Part shown: positions 26,801-38,800 of the stretch, in pieces
Numbering within the stretch: the first letter of the stretch is position 1
Layout of the letters: each line of letters opens with the position of its first letter
DNA from: Siphonodentalium dalli
Lineage: Eukaryota; Mollusca; Scaphopoda; Gadilida; Siphonodentaliidae
NCBI GenBank assembly: GCA_032622095.1
Contig: CP136063.1
Location: 205,767,934-205,831,933 of the forward strand
Length of the DNA stretch: 64,000 nucleotides
Reading direction: 5' to 3'
Notes under the pieces: generated by a model
Databases searched by the model: none
Told to the model about the DNA's origin: nothing
What the model saw: the letters and a program-made list of their open reading frames with translations, nothing else
Position numbers and translations under genes: made by a program

Positions 26801-29800
26801 ATTGGGAACTGCTCCCCCCCATTTAATATCACAGAGAGACAGAGCAAACTAAGCCGCTGTTCACACATTCTACGCTGCACATCAGTTAACGACCACATTT
26901 AGGTCGTATCTAGGACTGCAATGATTCATCGTGAATTCAATGCATCGCGATACACTTATACATGTACATGATACACCATATCGTATTGTGTCATGTGTAT
27001 CGCGATACAGTAATGAAACTTAACGATGTAACGAAGTCTAACAGTATGCATAGATTTCTATTTTGTACAGATCAACATTTTTGGCAACATCAATTTTATT
27101 TTAACAAGAACTGACCTGTTTCTGAAACATTCAAACACTTGTACATAGATCGTTATACTTCAGGGAATTTATTGGGTAATTTCAATGTGGATGCAGCTAT
27201 GGGCATAAAATTTAAGGGATACATTTAAACCTTTACCCAACAGAAGGGCCCTGTGCCAATGCATTCTCTTATATATGCGAGTCGACCATAGGTCGCCTCG
27301 CATATATAAGAGAATGCATTGGCTTAACACATTAAAAATTATAAAATTGTTAAAGAATGTAAGAAAAAATGGTAAAAAGTGTTTAAAAAAGATTTTTTTT
27401 AGGCCAATGCATTCTCTTATATATGCGAGGCGACCTATGGTCGACTCGCATATATAAGAGAATGCATTGGCACAGGGCATAACTGTAACTATCACAATGT
27501 GGCCAAGGAGCCGGTTCCAATGATATCCATATTTGTATGGTTCTATTGAGACAGACCGAAGATATTTTAGGCTGTTGAAGCTTTATTTGGCCGGTTTGTT
27601 GGGTAAAGGGTTAAACACCAGTATAATATACCAGTAAGACTGCAGAGACCACACAAATAATTTCTCTATTGAATCATCCACTCAGGCCTTACATTTATAT
27701 TATGCTTGTTGTATCTTGCCTTTCTAACTTTCTGCTGTCTGAAAACTGTTTGTATGATGTTGCTGCCAACAAAAATGCATACCCTAATTGTTTTGACCAT
27801 GTTTCTTGCCATATCTAAGAAATTATCTCTAACTCAAAACAACAGAGTGCAACACTATATATTTATACTATGTTTATATATATTTTAGACTGCCTGGAAG
27901 GAAATCAGAACCAGTATGGCTAGCAGGAAGGAACACATTTGGTTCATTCAGGTTAATATCCCCGTCGTCTTATTATACCTAAAAGATATTTTGTCTGTCT
28001 GTATGTTCAACCATTGTTATAGACAGTGTTCATTGATGGACAACATATATAGATATTAACAAAAAAATCATTTTGGATTTGGTGGCCCTTTTTTTAAATA
28101 TGAAAATTTGAATCACAGTCATATCCCTTGAACCAGTCTGAGTAAACTCATACCTAAATATTCATTACAACATTGAATATAAGGTCTGACGGATAACATC
28201 GCTATCTCATTTCCAAGTCCTCGGGATTCCGTAATCTGATTGATTGCGGAAATTATTTTCCGTCCAATGAAACCGTATGGGTTAATAAACAAGTGTTAGT
28301 GGGCGGAGACTCCCATAATGTCACCTCTAAATATAGTAACAGAGCGGAATTTCTCCGATAGAAAGCGATGCTTGCAAATACAACAGAGACAGAAACAATG
28401 GCTTCGAAATTATATATTCGGTACGATTCGGATTAATTTGAAGGATGTGCTAGACCTGATAGATAGGCCTGCGCATGGTATCAACTTGGCCTCCCATAAA
28501 TATAAATAGAACTCACTCATGTCCGTGTATTTGATTTACTTTATTGTACCATGGTTTGCAAATCAAATTATTTGTCGTAAAAAAGTCATCTGAAAGTTAA
28601 CACCGAGGAAATGACTTAATTTTATGCTTTTAAATAGTTCTAAAGCATCATTTTTGATGACGACCTTATTTTTTGCTCTCGGATGCAGCTTTCCGGTTGA
28701 TGCAGCGATTTCATCTCCCGAAAAAGAATAGTCGCACACACGACAAATATCTGCTGTAAGTTTATGTCGCGACACATGCCATTGCTATTGCGAAGCACAA
28801 CAAATAACACGTGGGGACACCTGTCAATCATCGATGTATTTTTTAAAATCCGTGACGTCATTTTGGGGAAGCTCTTCGCTGAATAGAAATGGTTTTGGCG
28901 ACATAAGCTCTAGACTCTATATTTCAAATATAGAGTCGACGTTCACCCAGACTGCCCTTGAACATGAAACTCTCGAACATCAGTATTTATGAGTTGATCA
29001 CCCGAATTCATTGAAAATGTCCAAAGAAAAGTTTTCATTTGTTCTGCCAAACGTTTTGCCAAAAAGTTGGAAGACTATAAAGAGCCAATAGTATCCTCGC
29101 CGATTGTAAAATATATTGGCCGAAACATCGGAAGAGCCTTTATAGGGGACATATAATTTCAGGCCATTACCAGGTTGTGTCAAGAAAACATTGACACTGA
29201 GCCCAAAAAAATTATTTTTGTCCTCTTAACCAAAAAACACAAGAGAAGAACAAAAATAAAATTTGCTATAAGCACTTATTTTATTTCCTATAATGTGAGT
29301 CAATAGTGTGTCTGTTATGTGCAGAGTGTGGTTTCCAGAGGGTGAATATAGTGACGCTACCCCTCACAGCGGGCTATCGTATCTAAATTCACCATCTGGG
29401 ACCTCATTCTGCTTAGGCCTCAACTGCTATGGAAGACATAGGATCAGATTGAAGTTATCCAGTTGAAGTTGGTGACGTTCACTCATTAGTCACTTCGATT
29501 ATGCAATTTTTATCTTCTGCAAATCAGGTGATAGAGAAACTGAACAGAAGGGATAGAAACTGAACAGAAGGGATAAAGTAACTAAAAAACAATGTTAATT
29601 TGAGACTATAGATACTTCCCAGAAGATGAGGCCTAAGCAGAATGAGGTCCCCAGAGGGTTAATTTGGCGATTCTAGCTCGTTGTGCGGGATGGCATCACT
29701 AAATTCACCCTCTGTGGACCTCATTCTGCAAATGACAGACACACTATTTGCAGGCTTGAATTTAGAGTGTAGCAAAAACAAAATTGTTTAGTAATAATAG

Positions 29801-32800
29801 TTATTGAGCATCAAGAAGGCCAGAATATCATGTAAAACTAATGATTGGCTGTATTTGGGAATAAACTCCCAGAAATTCCATTGTACACCAATTATAAGGA
29901 GCCTTACTGAGCAATTGTATCACGAGCATACTTCGCTAATATTTTAGAATACTCCCGAAGGCCTTCTTTCGTCTCTATTACAGACTCATTTCTCCATTAA
30001 GTCTAAAATTGATATGCAAATGCATTTTTTTTATCCAGATACTAGTGCAAATCTGCTCGTACTAAAACCAGCCAATATATTGAGATCTCGAGATGCTAGT
30101 TTTAGTACGAGTACGTCCTGTTACCATTTGTATGACATGGTTTACGCGTTAGTGACCAGCTCACATAAAACCCCAATTAAATGTTATCAAATATCACAAT
30201 TGCGACAATAAAGACATTTCCGCAGTGTTTGCATATTATGCATAAGTATGCGAACTCAATTGACCTCACAAAGTGACATCGGCATATTCCGGCGAAAATT
30301 TTCTAGCAATCGTAAGGTAAGCATATACAAAACCATGTAGTCGTAAATTGAATTAATTCTATCACTTATACCCGGTAATTTGTAAATTAAAAATTGCATA
30401 TATATCCTGAGACAATCCATGTAAGAAATGTTTAACTAATAAGTAATATAGGACCACTTACAATACAAATTATGAAATAAATACATAATAGTGATGGAAT
30501 ATTTTAACAGCACACGATGTTGAGTAAGGGGTGTATTCGGCTGTTATAAGGGCATATTCGATTGACGGAACAGAAGCCAAACTTAGCCGGATACATTATG
30601 GAACACTTCAGCTTTCAGTTAAAACGTAAACAAACTGCTGTTAGTCATAATAAATTGGAATATTCTATATGTAATTTAACATGAAAGTTAGATTGTTATA
30701 CATGAGATGTCACTCTTTCCGATATATATATAGCATCAGGTATTGATTTGTTAGGTAAAATTGAGTAAAATAGACTACAATTGCTGCCACCAACCCTGAG
30801 AGTAACTCATGTCATACAAATGGTAACGGGACATACTCATACTAAAACTAGCATCTCACTATTCCAATATCTTAGCTGGTTTTAGGATGTGCAGACTTGG
30901 ACTATCTAGATACCTGAATTTTTTTGTTGAAAATGTAATATAATAATTCAAAACCAATATTATACAGTAATGCCCTAAATAATCAACTCCTTAACCACAG
31001 CAGAATTATGGGTAACTTTTCAGGATTTAGTTGGAATATGGCTTGTTGCCATTCATCGGAAAGTTCGTACTGAAAGCTTTCTGTTGAATGGCAACAAGCC
31101 ATATTTCCGACTAAATCCTGTAAAGTTAACCATAATTATGCTGTGGTTAAAGAGTCAATTATTATGGGCATTACTGAATTTTAGTTTTTTTCATTCTCCT
31201 GCCCTATCTTTAAATATAATTATCGGTAAATCAACAAATAAAGTAGCCTTATTTTTTTCATAAGTGACCAGACAGTAATATCTTTTGTGCTTGTACTTTA
31301 AACTTCAATGGATATCATCCGTCTTTATTTTCTGAGACATCAGCAATCTTTCGTTCCTTAGAATGTAGCTTAAATAATTAATGTTTAAAGTTAAACAAAT
31401 CCTTTTCAGTTATGTTGTAAGATCAACATGGCCAAAGTAAGATAACTCTTTATGTTTTATATTGTTATGGTTTATTGAATAGTCTATTTTTAGCTCAACT
31501 TGACAAGTGAAATTTGAGCTATTGCCATGGGTTGGCGTCCTGCATCTGTGAATCCGTCTATCAATAATTTCCTTTGGCACACCTTACAGGCCACATCCCT
31601 CATCTGATCACCACCAAACTTATATTGATCTTCAGCTTGACCTCTAGATGGGAGCCATAATTTTTGTTTCTCCAAATTCATTAAAAAACATGGCTACCAG
31701 CAACCATATTGGATTTCAAAATTGAATCCATTGGCACACCCTACATTTATTGGAGAAATGTTTTGAAAATTTACAGGCATGTTTAAGACCATCCCTAGAG
31801 GGGAGCAATTTGAACGATTTTCAATAAAAAACTTGGTCGCCGCAGCCATATTGGATTTTACTCTATGCTTGACTAAATCCTTGGGCACACCCTACAGATG
31901 ACATCCCTCATCCGATTGCCACCAAACTTCAAATTTCATATGATCTTCGAGAGGATCACTAGATGGGAGCCATCAAATCTTTTTTTCTGAATTTCGTTAA
32001 AAAATGACTGATTAAATCCATCCGCACACCCTACAAGCCACATCCCTCATTCGATCGCCACCAAACTTCATACGGTTCTTCGTTGTGACCTCTAGATGGG
32101 AGTCATCGATATTTTCCAAAATTTGTTTAAAACATGGCTGCCAGCTGTTACACATATCTTGGATTTCAAATTTGAATCTCGCATTTATTGGAAAAATATT
32201 TTGAAAATTTAAATTTACAGACATATTTAGGATCGCCTCTTGATGGGGCTATCAAATTTTTCCATTGTGGATTTTAATCTTTGCATGATTATATCCTTTG
32301 GCACACCATACAGACCACATCCTTCATCCGATCGTCACCAAAAGTTATGTGGATCTTCTGGGTGACCATTAGATGGGAGCCATAAAAAATTTCTATTTCT
32401 GTTTTTCATCCTACATGCCACATCCCTCATCCGATCGTCACCAAATTTCATGTGGTTCGGGGTGGGGTGGGCTCTAGATTGGAGATTTAAAAAATTTCTG
32501 AAATTGTTTTTAAAAACATGGCCGCCATCAGCCATTTTGGATATATAATTGGAATTCATTAGCACAACATACGGCCCACATTTATTAGAGAAATGTTTAA
32601 AGTGAAAATAATTTCATCAACACAATAGAATCCCTTTCTGAAACTTTTTGACTTTCCTTCTTGTTTATTATTCTGTTGACTCCTCAGCATAAAATTAATG
32701 CCTCCACAAGTTTAGCTACAGTGTCATTGACATTTTCATTAATTTAAGAGTTCATTTGAAGAATTTATTTTTATTTATTGGTTCTCAGTTATATTAGGTT

Positions 32801-35800
32801 GAATAAATGATATTTTAGTTTTAACAGTTACTACTTTTTAAGCTATATCCAAGCCATGCACCTTTATATTGAAGAGATTTAGCAATTCACCCTTTTCATA
32901 TCATCTAGTGTTAGATCCATTCTTAACTGACAATGAATAAAAACCCCATTCAAGTTCACCCAGAAGAGTTCAATTCATATTTAACCCTTTCAATGCCAAG
33001 TTCAATTTTTGTATCAACCCATATTTCCTTTACTTGATGGAAAGAGCTCTAAGAGCTCTTTCCATCAATGTATCACATTATTATAATCAATAAATTTGAA
33101 AAATGATCAAGGAAATATGGGTTGATACAAAAATCGGACTTGGCACTGAAAGGGTTAAAACATTTTAGAAGTGTTATGAATGAGTTTGTTTCCATTTTTT
33201 TAAAAGAGAACACAGTTAACCCTTCCATGAATGGAACTTCCTGAAATTTTGCGAAAACCCTGTGCCAATGCATTCTCTTATATATGCGAGTCTCCCATAG
33301 GGAGCCTCGCGTATATATGAGTATGCATTGGCACAAGTATCTTTAACTTGACCTTGTAAGCCAGTGCATTCTCTTATATATGCGAGGCTCCCATAGTATT
33401 TCATTGGCACAAGTATCTTTACCTTGACCTTGTAAGCCAGTGCATTCTCGCATATATGCAGGGAGCCTCGCATATATAAGAGAATACACTGGCACAGGAT
33501 TTTTAATTCTGCAGCAGCGCAGCTTCCGTCATGAAAGTGTTAAAACATAGAAGCATTCCTGAATGATTTGTTCTATTATTTTAAAGAGAACACAGTGAAA
33601 AGTTTACATGGCCAGGAAAATATGTGTTTTCTCGGCTGTTGAGACCGCCTAGTTTTCTGAAAAAAATGCAGACACTCCACCTGTCATCACAATATCGTAA
33701 TGAAAGCCATAACATAGGCAAAAGTTAACTGTTCTGAGTAGCGAAAGGTTTTTCTCCTCGTGAGATGCGCAGGATTATTTTTATGAGGCACCAGCCGAGT
33801 GAAAATAATCCTAGCATCTCACGAGAGGAGAAAAACTCAAACATGACGCAGCGCTGAGAGTAGGATAACATCTTGAGAGTGGAATAACACGTTCGGTCAT
33901 TGTTCGTTGTTCGGACGTTGTTTCTTTCACTTTAATTGTTCGCTTTGATTACACTGATTTGTCTGAGACACATTTATTTACTGGCATGTTTGAGTCAATG
34001 TCAACACTGCAAATAATTCTATGCTGTGTTTTCTTTATTTTAAGTATTGTGCCTGCCTCAAACAAGATTGCTAGGTGCACACCTTTTGGGGCCCATGCTT
34101 ATCAATTCCAGGTGTGCGAAGGCACGCAAGTGCTGTTCGGCGCCTCAAAATCAAAGGACTGGGTCATGACATTCTAATGATGTAGAGAATTGAAATTTAA
34201 AACATGGTTGGTTACCCACATATGAAGATTCTCAACATGTATATAAATAATAGTAAAACAGATTTTATCTGATTGATTGAGTTTTTACCATATTCGATAC
34301 GGGGGGGGGGGGGGGGGGGGGTGTCTGAAAAAAATATACTAATACCTTTGGCTATTTTTGGGACCCATCCACCCCTCGATCCAAATTTTTTTTCCGTCTT
34401 CGCAAGTTTTTTCCAACCATTTTACGACACCCACCCCCCCCCCCCCCCCCCCCCCCCAACAGAGTAACATGAAATCAACATTTTTTGGAAGAATATTATA
34501 ATTTTTACCACTTACTGTCTGTTTCCTAGCAACTACTTATTACAGGTTGGTATATGTGATTAGCTAAGTTTGACATGGCAGTGATCGCTTATGTGACGTG
34601 TCCATGCATTTTATGTTCGGGAGTGACATAAACTGACATATACGGCGGGGTATTTACAACAAGAAACAATATATCCTGACTATCTAAATGCACTTTTGAT
34701 GTTAAAATTACACTATCTCGAAGTTTTAAGGCCAAAAATAGTTTTTTAATGGCAGAAAAAATTGCTTATGGATCCTCTTGACCACCAACCGACCCCATCA
34801 TACGTGCTTGGAAATCTGTTTTTTGACACCCCCTGTATTCAAATCCTTTATTGACATATTGTGTGCTTATTTAGTGAATCAAACTGAAAGTGTGTACCCA
34901 GTCACTTGGCCCAGGCTGCCAAATGAATGTTACATTCTAGAAATCACAATGTCTAAACAACATATAATTGTAAATATTTGCTCCTTAATTTGTCACAAAT
35001 TTGTCACCGACAAAATGGCAATGATTACTCCGAGAATGTATTACTCCGAGAATATATTAGAATGGCATCGCAGCTGTTAGTTTGGATATAAATTATGTAA
35101 AGAAGTATTTTATTCTCTATTCCCATTTGATCACCTCAGTGGAGTCTTTCACACCCCTTTAACCTTCCATGAGTGGAGCTTCCTGAAATTTTCTGAAAAC
35201 CCAATGCATTCTCTTACATATGGGAGTCTCCCATAGGGAGCCTTGCCTAAATAAGAGAATACAGTGCGTTGATCGGTGTCATAGTATCACATCGAGTTGA
35301 GGTGGGCAGATTGCTGGATCAAACGAGCTGCCGCAGGCAGATAGTTTGACCCGGCAATCTGCCCACCTCAACGAGACATGATGCGATGTCACGGGTCAAC
35401 TCACTGCTGTGATAAAAGGTTTATTATATGACGCCCAGTTTACAATAATAACCATTTAATCCAGTGTTTAATCTGATTTAAATTACCGATTGTTTTCACT
35501 TCAGCGGTTTAATTTTCATATTTTCAACGGATAAATAGTCCGTCGTAGATAATCGGCACCTCTCGGCAATTTCCGTAGGAGTGTGATCTGATTTGATCCG
35601 GGGAAATCTCACTCAGTGTGATCCGACGATTTGGATTAGATCGTCAAACAATTGTGGTATTTAGGGAAGAATATTCATAGTCATATAATAAAATAAGCGA
35701 ACTTTTGTTTACATTGCATGTAAATCCTATTTTGCTGATTTTCTTTGTATTCCATATCATACACAGTAGAAGATCAAGGTCGCCAAGAAGATCTCCTCCA

Positions 35801-38800
35801 AGGCGGTCCCCGAAGCGTTCTCCGAAGCTTCGCTCCCCAAAGCGCTCCCCTAGACGTTCTCCGAGAAGATCCCCTCGACGTTCTCCAAGAAGGTCACCAA
35901 GGCGATCACCACGAAGAACCAGCAGGTCTTCCCCAAAACGATCTCGTTCCAAATCAAAAACACCATCTAGATACAAGTGAGTTGATGGGGAGTTAACCTT
36001 TTCTATACTAAATGAACTTTGACACTCGTTTATAAAAGTATACATTGGAATGGTATATTATTCATCTGGAGGAATGTTCAGAAAAAATAAGCAGACGGCA
36101 GATAATAAAAGGGCAGAAGGTGTCAAATTTATCAAAGTGAATTGTTTAGATAATAAGTTCAACAATCGTTTGTTGAACGTATTATCCCAGCATTTCCAAA
36201 GGGATAACTACTCATCAATGAGTATTTAGTACAGAAAGGGTTAAAAAAATACCTACAGACACCCATACAAATTTTCTTTCACCCCAAAATAGAAAAAGGC
36301 TTATAGAAGAATATCTAGTAATTTATTTCAGCCATTAAATAATACCAAAATACAAATGTTCGCCACAGTAACTTGGGTCTGGATCCCCAAGAATAATTTT
36401 TAGTGTTAATTTCCCATTTTAATTTGTTAAAGACTTATAATCTGAAAATTCCCACCAAATGAATGAATAGGAATCTTATGGCTCCTGCCTTTGTATTACA
36501 AAATAATAACTGAATGGGAGAATCCATTCAGCAATGAAATTGTTTGGTTTCAGCAGAACATAATGCACATCTTAACCCTTTCATGACGGGAGCTGTGCTG
36601 GTGCACAATTAAACATCCTGTGCCAGTGCATTCTCTTATATAAATGCGAGCCTCACATATACAAGAGAATGCACTGGCTTACACGGTCAATGTAAAGTTT
36701 TTTACACCAATGTAGTCTCTTATGTATTTGAGACTCGCATATATAAGAGAAGGCATTGGTGCAGGGTTTTCGAAAAATTTCAGGAAGCTCCAGTCATGGA
36801 AGGATCGAGAATCGTTTAAAGGTACTCAATCTGATTAGATGCTCCAAATTACTATTTCTTTTGCTTTGGGGGGTAAAAAAAACTTGATTCGAGTCGAGGA
36901 ACCCACCCATCAAAGCTCAGAATGATCAGATATCAATTTTTGAAGTTTGTTAATTTTTGGAGATGTGGACCACTTCCACGTGCTCAAACAGACAAATTGC
37001 AGTTGTATGATAAGGATAACTCAAGAATCAAGTGGTTACTATTAACAATAATAACCACTTGATTTTCGAGTTATCCATCTTACACCCGCAATTTGTATGT
37101 TTGAGCACGTGGAACTGGACCACATCTCTAAAAATAAACAAACTTCAAAAATCGATATCTGATCACTCTGAGCTTTGAAGGGTGGGTGGGTTCCTTGACT
37201 TGAATCAAATATTTTTTACCCCTGAAACCAAAGAAATAGTAATTTAGGCAGGGGGGGGGGGGTAGTAAAAAATTTGCAGGAAGGTATGTCGTTTTTTTTT
37301 CATCTGGCACTTTCGGGGACCCACCAACCCCAAACCTGCAAAAAAACATATTTTTCACTCCCAATTTTTTTACACCAACCCCCCAATTTTCACTAAAATT
37401 GGTCTAAAATCGCATAAAACTCTATTGATATCACTCATATGACTGGAATGATCTCAATTAGTTCAAATAACAGTTTAACCTGTTTCAGAAGCTGTTTTAA
37501 TTGAAAAAAAAAATGATTTATAAATTGCTGATCATCTGTAAAATTAGGTCATTGTGCAGAATACACAAAATTTCATAATTTTTAACTATTTACTGATTAG
37601 TCTGTCAACCAGCCCTTTGGGAGCCTATATTCAGTGTCAGAGATACCTGTAGCCCCCTTTATGGGACTTCGCACACATTTTGATCTTAGACAGAGCCTTC
37701 ATTTAGCAGTGGCCTCTTTGTGTGCTTCAAGCATATGTGGTCATGGAAACATTTTGATTTACTAGTATATATATTGTTTTAATATTTTTTTTTTAGATTG
37801 AATTCCTTGCTCAATTTAGCAAAACCAATTTTATTGAATTTTTTTTTAATTAAAAATTTTGAAAAACTAATACCATTATAACATCCGCCAGGGTACCCCG
37901 AGTCACCACACCAAATTTGGTTGAACTCGGTCCACTGGTCTGTGAGAAAAATCCAGACAGATCCTACCGTACTCGTTTAGGTAGATCACAAGCAGTCACA
38001 GCATTATACTTGGATACTTTAGGTCTTGTGAGAGATCATCTGAGTTGATAGACATGCAAATAATTCACTGATTGGCTTGATGCACTGATGACAGATATTT
38101 TCTACCCATTGATAGTCACATTAATGTTTGAGACAGTTGCTCGCTCTTTTTCCATGCACAATCCAGGCATTAGTTACATCAGGACAAGTTTACTTATATA
38201 TGCAAACTTAGGTCATTGTACAGGATACACACAATTCCATAATTTCTAACCATTTCCTGATAAGTCTGTCAACCAGCCCATTATCTAGCATTATGCCTTA
38301 ACACTGTTGTCAGTCTACTGGAGCAACATCTGTTATAAGCAGTGTTCGCGCTGGACCGAAAAAAACTTTAGCCAAAAGTTTAGCCAAATGAAAATTATAT
38401 TAGCCAAATGAACAAACTTTAGCCAAATGTTTTTTGGCCAAATTAAAAAAAACTTTGGCCAAATTAAATCATCGTTTTCTGGTCGGTTCACAATTAATGA
38501 CTAAAACGTAAAATATAACATACACAGGTAAAATACACAATAATTTTGATGAACTAGAAGTATTTTTATATATATCATTTATTAAAAATTTATTAATCTT
38601 TATGTGAAAGAGTGATTTGGAGGGGGTAACCCGGGATTGTCCTTCTTAATGTCATTATTTTTTTGTTTTATATCAATATCTTTTTTTAAATCATTAAATA
38701 TTTCTCCTTGCGAAAATATATAAGTGACATCTGGAAACTAATAACTTAAAATATTGTTACGCCATTATCAAATTACAATCTGTCATAAAAGCATGCATAT

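Noticed and set aside
34273-34467. Frame with poly-Gly and poly-Pro
   Set aside because: It is the translation of the G21 and C24 runs.
35644-36045. Minus-strand frame of 133 codons opposite exon 11
   Set aside because: Its Gly/Asp/Leu/Arg repeat ([15 protein letters not shown] type) is the mirror of the RRSP repeat and runs into a MITE.
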